From Ianthella basta (taxonomy: Eukaryota; Porifera; Demospongiae; Verongiida; Ianthellidae), in NCBI GenBank assembly GCA_964019415.1, contig OZ025871.1:6989713-7053712 (forward strand): DNA of 64,000 nucleotides, in the 5' to 3' direction. The translations under genes were made by a program, and so were the position numbers. Of the stretch, positions 31,459 through 43,200 are shown in pieces. How positions within the stretch are numbered: the stretch's first letter is position 1; the number at the start of each line of letters is the position of its first letter. Under the pieces are notes generated by a model, which searched no databases, had not been told where the DNA came from, and saw nothing but the letters and a program-made list of their open reading frames with translations.

Positions 31459-33342
31459 GGAAGTGCTTTATGACTCGCTTCACCTTTGTCCTAATCAGTT
31501 CTTATTTTATCTCAACCGATGCCAGTACACACTTTGCTCTATTGGCAATAATTTGGGACAGTAAATTTCATTTGCCACAATCATTGTATTCTTGTGGATA
31601 TATTTGTGTAAGCAATGAAGTACCTTATCGGAGACCATGAGAGTGGAACTGCTGGTATGAGGTGTGGAGCAGTCATGTAATGTTGGAATGGAATGGAAAA
31701 CTCTGATTACATGCTGGTACTCACGATGTGTATAGCATATCACTATTTGCAATGGAAAAGGCCATATTGTGCATGCACTACTGTGTTGCAGAATAATATG
31801 GAGCCACACATATGTGGCACCATGGGACCACACCACAGTACACACGTGCACCCTCCACAGCATCAGCTATATATCTCCTCAATCCCACCACAATGGACAT
31901 GGCCAGCCCCACCACCTCTGGTGTGACTCCATACTATTCTGCAGCACAGTAGTGTGTTGCCATGGCAACTGGCAGTCCATACAGCTTGATCTTTGCAACA
32001 AATATATATGATTGCTTTAGCCTACTCCATGCCTGTGCATGCAAGTTGTGTTCAGTCAAATCTGCATGATGTGCTTCCATGTGGATGACCCAGAGGGTCC
32101 TTAAATCTTTCCAGTCATTGGGCTCATTTGGAGATATCCCATTTTGAGTACTTGTACTAGTCTGTAAATTTAATTTCAAATCATAATTTCTGTGCATATG
32201 TTTGTGTAAGCAATGAAGTACCTTATCGGAGGCCATGAGAGTGGAACTGCTGGTTTGAGGTGTGGAGCTGTCACGTAATGTCTCGGCCAATTATATAACA
32301 CAATGTCATTGATAGCACAATTAATATACCCGGTACCATATCACATATAGTATCTCTATAATAAAGATAATATAGACTAAGTCTTTATAATAAATATAGC
32401 TAGCTAATGTCCCATGCAACGCATACTTTCCTTGAGCTCCATTTCTGCTGTTGTGTGCACAGCTGTGCAGTATATGGACTGGAGGTATATTGTACAGAAT
32501 TATACAGCTGAGAAGAGCTGGCTATGCCAGACAGCTGCGCAGAATAAACTGATGCTGTTATAACTGTATACTTAAGCTTATTGCATGAAGGATCCTGCAT
32601 GGAGTAGAATTAGCTAGCGATCTCTAACTATATGTGAGCGGTTTTGCGCAAAATGTAAACAAGAGCTATGGGACAAAACAGACGTGGTGTTATTTCACCG
32701 AAAAACGGAGTATGGCATCATTCATATCTTTGGTACAGTCTCTATCTTGTGGCCAAGTTTGAAGGCTATATTCCTTCTCTGAAGCTCAAACGAAGACTGC
32801 GAATATACACGGTGGCCGTCGGGCGCAACCTATACGAACTATACCTATACCAACAAGTCACGTATGCGTAAAAAGCTATGCACGTTATTTAAGGCAACCA
32901 GGCCTTGCTCGAAATCGACGTACGTACACTAATCCAGCATTCCGGCCAAGCGTGAAGACCTTCCCTTGCCGAGGACGAGGCAGATATGCATCCCACGACG
33001 ACCAACCCAACTGTCCGCCATTTGTGCCGTGACCGGAAGTCCATGTTTTTAACACATTTTTCGGCCAAGCACCTAACGCTATTTCGTATTTGAGGCAAGC
33101 GTATCTCGGGAGCTGAAGCAGCTATTGAAGCACAACAAAGGGCAATAGAGAGCTAAACCACTCTGCTTTAACACGGTGTCACTAACTCAAAATCGATAAA
33201 CTACGCGAAGTGGGTCGTTTTCTCAAATCCACTCACGTATTTAAAAAATGCGCGCATGCATTGAGTTATAGTGACTACTAAATGTGTATTGCTAGTGCGT
33301 ACTATTGTTGTTTCCTTATTGCACCCCTCCAAGCAGCTCATA
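31459..33342. other. Intergenic region between genes B and C
   Basis: 31650-32300 repeats blocks found at 21800-22260 and 22970-23080. From about 32640 to 33270 the sequence is richer in CpG and low in repeats. No gene is supported. Confidence 0.45.
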
Positions 33343-33465
33343 CAGCGGAACCCCTATAATGCGGACACCCTTCAGAACAATAGAAGTGCCTTGATTATAG
33401 GGGAGTCTGCATTTCAGAGGTATGGCTTATATGCCCATATGGTAAAACAAGATGGGGTTCCACTG
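33343..33465. mobile_element. pogo/Tigger-like MITE
   Basis: A 123-bp non-coding element starting CAGCGGAACCCCTATAATGC and ending in GGGGTTCCACTG, an imperfect inverted repeat, flanked by TA on both sides. CAG-T/C-GGAACC termini with TA target duplication are typical of pogo/Tigger elements of the Tc1/mariner group. Confidence 0.65.
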
Positions 33466-33884
33466 TAATTATTACCAATCTAGTCTTTCACGTCATGGTC
33501 AAACTGTTGGAGGGACATGTGCAAATCATTACACATCCCTGTTCATACGTGTTCTAGCTTGGCCATGCATTCATCACCTACAGGGGCCATGTAGCTGGTT
33601 GTAATTGAGGGTGACATATTGTGTACGAAACCCTGCATGGAAAGAAAGATGACATAACTATAGCTACCTAAAGTATTAGTTAGCTATAACATCTCCTGTA
33701 GGTGTACGTTAGAATTGATTTATGTTACCAGTTGCTAGATCGAATTTTGACTTTTCAAACTGATTACTAACTACCAACAGCTATGTCTACATTGTCACAC
33801 CTCTAGCTAGCTAGAAGTGGTTTAGAACATTTATGAGCGCATAATGAACCTAGCAACATCTAGCAACGGGAAATAAGACTACCT
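33466..33884. other. Intergenic, no gene seen
   Basis: AT-rich, with repeated TAGCTA strings. No features. Confidence 0.4.
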
Positions 33885-33984
33885 AAAGTCGGCGAATATC
33901 CATGCTGGCATCAGCTGTGTGGCCTGTATGTAGCATTGTACACATGCCAAAATACGTGCACGTACATTTGTTGCAACTGGTGCA

Positions 33985-34006
33985 TGACGTCATAGCCGCC
34001 ATCTTG
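33985..34006. promoter_or_regulatory. Gene C promoter: CRE plus YY1-like site
   Basis: TGACGTCA (33985-33992) and GCCGCCATCTTG (33995-34006), conserved with the gene B promoter while surrounding bases changed. The non-coding first exon ends at 34144 with a GTGAGT donor. Confidence 0.65.
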
Positions 34007-34039
34007 GGATATCCCCTTCCTATCACGAGTTGGAGAGTT

Positions 34040-34144
34040 TCAGGTACTGAGTGAAATCTGTGTAGCCACGTTAAGAGACGGCAAGAAATCCCAATTTAAG
34101 TCCTTCTTAGAAATACCAACTGTTCACAGATCACGATCACTGAG
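34040..34144 (+). other. Gene C non-coding first exon (approximate start)
   Basis: Ends ATCACTGAG before GTGAGT, as in gene B. No long frame. The 5' limit is a guess. Confidence 0.5.
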
Positions 34145-35116
34145 GTGAGTATTTCGTTAATACCGTACATAGCTAGCTAGCTAGCCAGGTAAACCGACCC
34201 TTCAGTCCTAGAGTGAACTGCCCGTTATTGAAGAGTACCGACTCTAGTCCCACTCCACTCTAGTGACATCCCTGCCACTCATGGTTGAATTGTGTGATTC
34301 CTCACTTTCTTCATTACCTGCCCGTCGCCAGTGTGTTTGCAGTGTACGAGACAGCAGTACTAGCTACCTAATACAGCTAGCTAATTAGCCAGTTAGCTAG
34401 ATGGCTTTAATCGACTGAATTCAGTAAAGACTGAGCAGAATGGTGTGTGTTGTACAATCATTAATCCTCCAATGAGTTGCCAATTCCTGTATTGGAGGAT
34501 CTATGGTACTACGTACGTTTTTCAGATGGCTTTCAAAGGGCAAATGATGTGACGTCACTATCTTAATCAATGTTGCTTCTCTTTGCTTCATGTCCATTGC
34601 CGTGTAGGTAGGTATGAATTGCATTTTGGTACTTTGCCACTGTAGTCACACTCTTATTGTGTTCCATTGATAGCTGGCATGAAAGGGGAACTAGCAAGCT
34701 AATTATTTGTGTATAATGAGAGATGCACTATGACAAGTACCTTCTAAAAGGTTGCCAGAGATTTATTGTTATTACTAAATGATGGAGTTCATGCTCTATC
34801 TCAATCAATAAAGCCTGCCTGGAACACCTGAGCCCTGTCATGATTGTGTCAAGTGTCTCAGCTAGACTTCAGTCCAGTCAATATCTGCTAGCTACTAGTA
34901 GATCCCACACTGGTGTACTGTTCCCACTCAAACTGCCTGTGCCCTGTATGTAAGGGGTGGTTAATTGCTGCCAGCTAAGGGAAGGTACACGAATGAACAG
35001 CTAATAGAAATAGACTTGGCCCATGTGGATGTTGATCAGGTTGACTAAAGTTGTGTGTAATGTATTGAATGGTTAACTGTATGGGTATCCAGTTTATCAC
35101 TTTTCTATCTGTGCAG
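34145..35116. other. Gene C first intron
   Basis: First 210 bp duplicated from gene B's intron; the rest is unique with no gene seen. Confidence 0.5.
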
Positions 35117-35536
35117 GTGTCATGCCTATTTCAAATGAGCAGTGGCGTGTGGCTGTAGGACTGTGGGTTGCCCGCATCCAGCGGACACTCATCATCAGGA
35201 GAGGAGTGAAGCGAGCAGAGTCCAGTCAGGAAGGTGCATCTTCTCCATCAGGTCAATCACACAGTGGGGAAAAGAAGTCCATGCTAAAGAGGAAAGGAAG
35301 AAAGAAACACAAAGAAGACTCTTTGGGCAATCAGGTTATCACAGCTGATGTCTTGTACAGTGGCTTGTGTGATCTTACACAAAACAGCAAGTGCAGAGAC
35401 AGCACAGACAGGAGTCGGTTAAGCCCTTTGCTGAGGCTGTTAGAGTGCACCAAATGGACTTTACTTCTTATTGTCATAATGATCCTGCTATTCCTAAGTG
35501 GTGACATTGAGACTAATCCTGGACCCATGGAGAGAG
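35117..35536 (+). CDS. Gene C exon: leader with 2A motif
   Basis: Opens MPISNEQWRVAVGL as in gene B. It then has a basic, low-complexity stretch (KRKGRKKHKED), a hydrophobic segment of about 17 residues (112-126) and SGDIETNPGP at the end. The core D-(V/I)-E-x-N-P-G-P is complete. In gene B the charged middle is short, so the leader varies while its two ends are conserved. Ends in phase 1 at GTAGGT. Confidence 0.85.
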
Positions 35537-38500
35537 GTAGGTAGTTGTCAAATGGTCAGTTTTTCGTGAGTCACGAAGCACTTATTGTGCTCTAGTACAG
35601 GTCATGTCAGCAGTCACTGGTTATGCTTCTTATTTGACTGTAATCTTGGGCAGGACTAGCTGCTAATTACTGATGTGAGATATGTATGGAGATTTGGTTA
35701 TTGTTAATGGACAGTTTACACAAGTCATGAGGCACTTGTTGTGCAGCACTAGTACAGGTCACATTAGCAGTCACTGTTTGTGCTGCTTGCTTGACTGTAA
35801 TGTTGGCCAGGGGCCAGACTAGCTGTTAGTTGCTACTGTGTGTCATAGAGCTACTGAGAATGACAGGGTTAAGGACTGTGTTTGTCATCTTTTATATGTG
35901 CTATTGGCATACTCTCACAAAGACGTGAGAATAACAGAAGATGGATCCTAGCTACTAATTGAAGTATGCCAATTGTGGGCATGTGGTACTGTATGCCTAT
36001 AGATGACATGTAAACAGCCAGTTCAGTAACAGTGAATCAGTCTCGGGTCAATAGACCGTACTGAGCATATTAACATGAATCTGTTGAAAGCATTCAAAGT
36101 TAATATCTCCCTCCCCCCACATTATTATGGGGTGGGACCAGAGTCACCGCAATGTGCTTATGCATAGTAGTTACAATGCATATGTGTGAACTGTCCCACA
36201 GAACATGCCGTACATCAGGCAGATCGATGTCCTGCTGTTGATTTTCTTTGAAACATTCTATGAAGTAGTAAGGGAAGTATATGAGGAAGGGAAAGTTTGC
36301 TACCAATCGGTGCCAAACCGGAACAATTATCCGACACTCTAGCACACACTGAGTTTCAGCCGCCCAAACTGACTGACCCAGTGGTGACAATTCACTCTCC
36401 CTCACCATATATAGGCTAGTTTGGAATGATGGAATGGTTCCATTAACCTTGTATATGAGCAATTCACTGATGCTACTTAAAAACGCTTACAATGGAAGGC
36501 TGATGAGGTTTCAACCTGACTGGCAGGTTGCTGACTGCAGCCAATGAAAATGACGGCTTGAAAGAAAGACAAACAGGAAAGGACAATTTGCCACCAGCCA
36601 TGCAGCATTGAACCCAGGACAGCCTACACTCTAACACGATGTTTCAGTCAATCCTATTTTGTGGGGTGGCTATGTGCATAACGACTTATACACTGCCGGT
36701 GCGTAATGCAGTGAGATGAAAGGGCTGTGTGCATGATAGTACATGATGATGTCATATACACTACATGTGCACACAGCATACGTGTATAGCCCGGAATTTA
36801 TCGTCACATGCACTCTGCCCACAATATGCGTGTATGCAGGATTTAGAATCACGTGCTAAGCACTTGGAAGGCTTCTAAGGTATTAGAATCATATCGTTTA
36901 AATGCACATTACTATGGAAACAGGATCTATTAAATGATGCAGTTAGGATACAACATAAAATGACACGATACTGTAGAGGTTCATTACTGCGTGGTCATGA
37001 AGCAATGGAGGTTTATGAGCTTCAAGCGCAGTATTAACTTCAATGGGGAACAGACCGTTTCAATCTGTAGATCTTCATCAGCTGTAATACAAAACTTAGG
37101 TAAGCGCGACATTAAATAAGGGTGGATGTGTCATTGGGTGTCAAATGTTTGGCGGGAGGTGATGCAATGGGTGCATCTAATTACGAGCAAGGAAGTGATT
37201 GGGGTGAGCCTGAGCGAGCCCCTTCCCTTACAAGTAGTATGGTGGCTCTGTCTGTCTGGTACGTAGGTCCGTTTGGGCCACGGGTGGAAGTTTTCGTGTG
37301 ATATTTTGGTAAGGGTCTGTGGAACATATTCGCCAGTGGCCTTCAACACGTAGGAGGTGTATGTATATATACACCATTTAGTCCAACTCCGAATGCCATT
37401 TATACCAGCAATTCTGCATCTTATAAGCATTGTGGTCTGCCCCTTTCACCTGCTCAAAGAAAGATCTGCCAAACTGGAAGTAAGTTGACTTCAGGCAGAG
37501 TTCCACCAAGTGGCAAAGATCTGGAATGGGGATGCTTGTTCGCTCCTCAAGTGTTGTGTCCTGCTGTAGTCGTTCAGCAATGACTAGGAGGGCCTCATCC
37601 ACTGGAACATTGGTGAACAGGCTCACTACATTGAAGCTGATCATGATGTCAGTCTCTGCAAGTGATGTCTGGCGGATCCTCTGCAGGAAGTCCACTGAGT
37701 TCCTTACATGTGAAGGGCCCTTGCCAGCCAGTGGTGGCAGGATCCTGGTGTGTTCCTTCGCAAGGAGGTGTGATGGTGATTCAATGGCTGCTACAATAGA
37801 CCTGAGGGGGACACCCACTTTGTGCACCTTTGGTATGCCATAGATTTGTAGTGGGGAAGAGAACTGGTGGGCGAGGTGCATGCGTTGCTTGGTTGTGATG
37901 TAGCCTTTGTATTCACAATCTTTGAGTGCAGTGGAGATCCTCTTTTCTATCCTACTTGTGGGGTCATGTGTCACCTTCTTGTAGGCATCATCTTCCTGCA
38001 GATTCTCCATCTTTATCACGTAGTCTGTTCGGTCCAGAGTGACTGTTGCATTTCCTTTGTCCACAGGAAGAATGACAATGTTCTCATCATCTCGTAGGGA
38101 TCTCACTGACTCGCATTGCTGCTTGTCAAGGTTGCTCCTAGGGGAGGTGTCCGTGCTTAGGATGGAGCTCACCCTGTGTCTGAGTTGTTGGGCTGTTTCC
38201 TTGTCCAGTTGAGTGGCTGTTGACTCTGTGGCTGCAATGATCTGTCTGGGTGTGACAGCAAGTTTAGTCCCAGTGCTAGTACATCTTTCTCTTTCTTTGT
38301 GATGTTCCTGGAACTGAGGTTCTTCACTAACTTATCCTTGTCCAGCTGTGGTACCAGATGTTGCTTGGCTTGCAGGCGTTCGAACTTCTGCATCTGTGTA
38401 GCCTTGGTCTCCCAGTGAATCATCTCCATAGTACTGCTACACCAAGTCTTTAACTGTTTCCACTTCCCTTCACCCACCAGGGCCCTGACTGGACCCCATC

Positions 38501-40229
38501 TGGCTGGTAATTAGATGCATCCATTACATCACCACCCCACTACTTCACCTCCCGCCAAACCTTTGACACTCAATGACACTCCCACCCCTATTTAATGTCG
38601 CGCTTCCCTAAGTTTTGTATTACAGCTGATGAAGATCCACGGATCGAAACGTTCTGTACTCTATTGAAGTTAATACTGCGCTTGAAACTCATAAACCTCC
38701 ATTGCATAAAATGACACGTTTACCTTCAATTGTGTGTAAAGATGACAGATTCTTAAGCATATAATTCATGAGCATAGCATCCAAAACACTTGCATCTCAC
38801 TTCTCAAGCACTGTGGTCACAGTTTGGTACATCCAGGTGTACCTAATGATAATAGCAAGTGAATACTAACTGTACTTTTACTAACTTTACTATTTCGCAT
38901 GCCTCCTCAACTTTTCCTTCCTCAGGTGCTCACACTCTCCTTGACACGAGCTCCAAGCCCACACTCAATGAGCTGGACAGGCTCATAGTGGGTCTGATTT
39001 GCAGTGACTGGGAACAGATGGCACTTCACCTTGGGGTGGAATCCAGTGTAATAGACACAGCGAGAGGGGATAACCCTGATCAGTATGTGGAGGCTTTTCG
39101 AGGAGTCCTCAACAGGTGGCTGAAGGCTGAGCCTGGTACAGGTAACAAAGAGAGGACTTGGAACTCTGTTTTAGAGGCACTGGTCACGAGTGGGCAAAGG
39201 CAGCTAGCAGAGCGACTGAAAGATGAACACTTTGTTCAGAGTTCTGAAGTATCCATTTCAGAGCTCACCTCTCTGCCTGGTATGTGCATGGGTACCTGCC
39301 TATGCAAATCACATGCAGAACAGCCCTTATCACTGTAAGCTGTTTGCTAGTAATGCCATGATTGTTTGCAGAGGTGAAGACTGGTGCAGATTGCTATGAT
39401 GAAGTTTAGTATTATGCCTTGTTTGCAAGGACAGCTGATGGAGAAACTGCTTTTTTAGATTTCATTTCCACTTATTTCAACTTATACTTCTTAAATCTCC
39501 ATCACTGCCTCCCTTCTCTGTATACAGATGTGTCAGATATTGGAAGGAGACAGGAGTACATGCCCACTACCACTATTGCATCCACTGCCCCACTTGTCAG
39601 GGGAGGGGACAGCCCACATGGAATATGCAACATGGTATGGAGTGTGCATGCTGTATGCTGTGAATTTGCAATTTAGCAGCCTTATAGCAAGTAGCACAGG
39701 CAGTTAGACATTTGAAGAGCAGCACATATGTCTTCGTCAACTGCCTAGACTGAATACATAAGATGCTTAAAGATGGTATTAGTTGGGTGATAATTGGGTT
39801 GAATTGATGTGTTGGTTGGATTAAAATTGCCATCAAAATGGTATAATGTCAATTACGTAGCATCAATGTATATACATGGAGTTTGTGTGTGAGTATTTAA
39901 AGTAACGTCTATGGTGTTATGTACTCTCAAGCTTGTTCCGTCTCTGATCAGCTTAGGAGGTATGTACATTTCTTTTGAGACTAGTGTGCTTACTGATTCC
40001 TTTTCCTCTTCACTCAGCTCCTCCTCCAATGCCAATAGGATGGCCTTCCCTCCCTCACTCTTATCCCTGCCTTCCTCACCAATCCTTTAATCTGGAACCG
40101 ACGATTAATTTCCCATCTGCTTTGAACTACTGCCCACCTATTGTGGGACAACACAGAGGTGTGCTTGTGTGTGATATAATATATGTGTGTGTGTATGTGC
40201 ATGTGTATGTACGTGTGTACGTGTGTGTG

Positions 40230-40286
<57 letters not shown>

Positions 40287-43200
40287 GTGTGTGAGCGTGT
40301 GCATGTGCGTGTGCGTGTGTGTGTGTGTGATACAATGCGATCACTCTTCTTTGATGTTATTGCATTTTATTAGTGGGTTCTTTGGCCTAGTGTCCAATTT
40401 TTTGCAGGGTGCTTGCTGGACACTAGTGTTGAATGTTCATGGCTAGAACTTGCTGTATTGTTGCTTCTATTACTTTCTCATCAGCTTAAATGTACTCGTT
40501 GAATTTTGTTTTCTGACTTCTGATGCATTATGTTTGTATGATTATGATAGTTTGCAGTTGCCGATATATATGTTTCACTTGGCTCTTTGCAATGGCTACA
40601 TCAAGGAGGTTTGGAAACATTCAGATACTGATGTACAGTACTGCCATATTTGTGGACCCAACTCAAACAATACCTTATGCACTTTAATTTAGTTGGGTTT
40701 AATGTTCGCCGTTTCGACAGATAAGCAGCCATCTGTGATTGTTTAGACATCTCTGTATTCAGGAAGACACGAAAAGTGATTTAAAGAGTGCTGTAAAATT
40801 AATGGTGGCGACTATCTTACCTTTCTTTCACTGTATAGAACATGACCCTTTCGCACTGTTGAGTATGATTATTAGCGAAGACCAAAAGGCACTTACAACA
40901 AACTCACAGCACAGCTGTCCAGCTTTCTCAAAAAAAGTGAACACATTGTACAAGGACTGGACACAACTGGTTATAGGTGGGAGGTCGCAATCATTGCACT
41001 ACATAACAACACAACACACACAGTAACTCTTCCAGGGTTCTTGCTCCAAGGTTATGCTGTGTTACACTGCTCCACCCTGCGTAGAGTTCAACTCAGACTC
41101 CTAGTAGAACAGATAGTCACCATAATGGAGGGAGGTTGGCACCTTCTAGCTCAGTAGCGAGGCTGAACAGGAAGCCTTTGTTGGTCTTCTCCTTCGTTGA
41201 TCTCCTCCAACCAACCCAACAGGGATAGCACTTGGTTTGGTTTCTCCAGTCTCATAATCAGCAGATGGGGTGTCATCTGTGAATTTGGTCTCTTGTGAGC
41301 AAGATGTCAGGCAGCCATGGTGCACAATCTGAACTAGTTTTTTTTCCTGCTGAGCATTTTGATGTGATAATCAGTATATGTTCGAGGACTTAGAATGGTC
41401 CCTTCCACATGTGATGCAACTTATGGGACTCTCCATGACCCACTGCAGGAAAATGTAGCAAGACCAAGTTCCATTTTCATAGAGGTTGTTGTGTGTCTTC
41501 TGGTCATAGATAGCCTTCCTCCTCTCATGTTGCACAGAGTGCTTCGTTCGCTCCAGGGCGTAGGCTTCCTCCGGTGACTGCTTCAGGTTTCGAGCATATT
41601 CAGTAGTCGACATCTCTTCCTGCTGACCTATCCCGTGCATGAGATCTACTGGTAGCTGTGCCTGTGAGCCAAACATCAGGAAAAATGGTGTAAATCCTGA
41701 GAGCAGTGAATGCTCGAATTGTATGTGAAGCTCACCTTGCAAAGGTGATATTTCCAAATGAATGGATGTTTTTGCCACTGTAGCCAACATGTCAAATAAG
41801 GTCTGATTAAACCTCTCAACCATGCTGTCACATTGTGGGTGATACAGTGTTGTTCGTGTCTTTTGACCTAGTACACTAGGTTTGATTGAAAACTTCTCTC
41901 CCTGATCCGTGTGCAACTCTTCTGGGGGCAAAATGCATCAGAGCATCTCGAGATCATCTGTCAATTTCTGGGCCACTGTAGTGGCCTCCTGGTTGGGGAT
42001 GGCATACCCCTTTTGTATTTTTGTATTTTGTGAAATAGTCACCTGCTACTAGAATGTACCTGTTGCTTTGCTCTGTCTCAAGGAGAGGGCCCAGGATAAC
42101 CACAGCCACCACCTGCATTGGGTGTCTAGTGGCTACAGTCTGCAGAGGAGCTTTCCATGTAAGGGACGATAACTTGCTGGTGGTGCGAGTACAGCAGTCA
42201 GTAGTACATCAGTAGCACATGTCTTGCACCAGTCGCTGACACTCTGGCTGCATCCAGGCCAGTACATACGTTCTTTCAAGTGGCTTAGCATTTTCCCTTC
42301 CCCCTAGTGACTCCAAGAACGCCGGCATGCAGCTCCTGTAGTACTTCCTTCCACAGTGACATTGGCACCACTAACTGAGGCATACTTGTCTGCCTGGTGG
42401 TGTCTTCATAGTGTCTCAACAGCACACTATCTCTCAGCTCTAGCAGATTCCATAGCTGTAGCAGCTGGCGAGCTTCAGGTCCATATGTAGCCCTGTGCTT
42501 TTCATAGGTCGGGTTTTTGCCTGCCTTCATCACTTGGAGTATATAGCCCACTGTGGGGTCACTCAACTGTATATCTCTAAACTCAGAGGAATTATGTTCC
42601 TGGAGAGGACCTCTAGCCTCCTATTTGGTTACTGTTGTGACCTGCAGCCCTTCTGCCTTGTGTGTATCTTGACCACACTGTGTGCAAGGCATCCTTGACA
42701 GTGCATGAGCATTTCCATGCTGATGCCCAGGTCAATGTACTGTTGCAAAATTGTACTTGTAGCCTTTCCAGTGAATAAGCAAGATGTCCTTCTGGCTCTG
42801 AAGTTCTGCAGCCTTGTCAGAGATGCGTGGTCGGTATATGGAACATGAATTCCGGCCAATGAGGTAACACCTGAAATAGTGAGTGAACTCCATCATGGCA
42901 AACAATTGATGGCGTGTTACGCAGTAATGTTGCTCTTGTCTACTATGACTTTGGCTGGCATATGCGACCAGTCGGTTTGTCTCATCAGGCTGGAGTGTGA
43001 CAGTACTACTCCAATTCTAGTATTGCTGGCATCTGTATCCAAAATGAAGGGGCTTGTGTTGTTCGGATAGGCCAGTACCGGAGGTGAGGTGATCTTATGT
43101 TGTAGTTCGTCAAAGACCACTTGACACTGGTCAGACCACTTGAAGGTTGGGGGCTGCAGCTTTAGCCCAGCCTGTCGCAACCATTGGAGAATATCCTTCA

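Larger units (their letters stand above)
33885..34355. repeat. Promoter and first-intron cassette, copy 2
   Basis: Counterpart of 23318-23790, offset by about 10.56 kb, with the first-intron start almost identical for roughly 150 bp. Confidence 0.8.
36968..38704 (-). mobile_element. Penelope-like element, truncated, with inverted terminal repeats
   Basis: A 1.74-kb insertion bounded by an exact 14-bp target duplication. About 190-bp inverted repeats lie at 37005-37185 and 38508-38700; both include a GCTGATGAAGATC-type hammerhead core. The minus-strand coding region holds the N-terminal part and fingers/palm half of a Penelope-type reverse transcriptase. The catalytic YADD block, thumb and GIY-YIG endonuclease are missing, so it could only move using proteins supplied in trans. 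It lies in the intron between gene C's leader and DEATH exons. Confidence 0.85.

Noticed and set aside
39528-39634. Extra linker exon in gene C
   Set aside because: Acceptor and donor look usable, but it enters in phase 1 and leaves in phase 0, which does not fit the Pro-rich or CARD exons. Kept only as a possible alternative exon.
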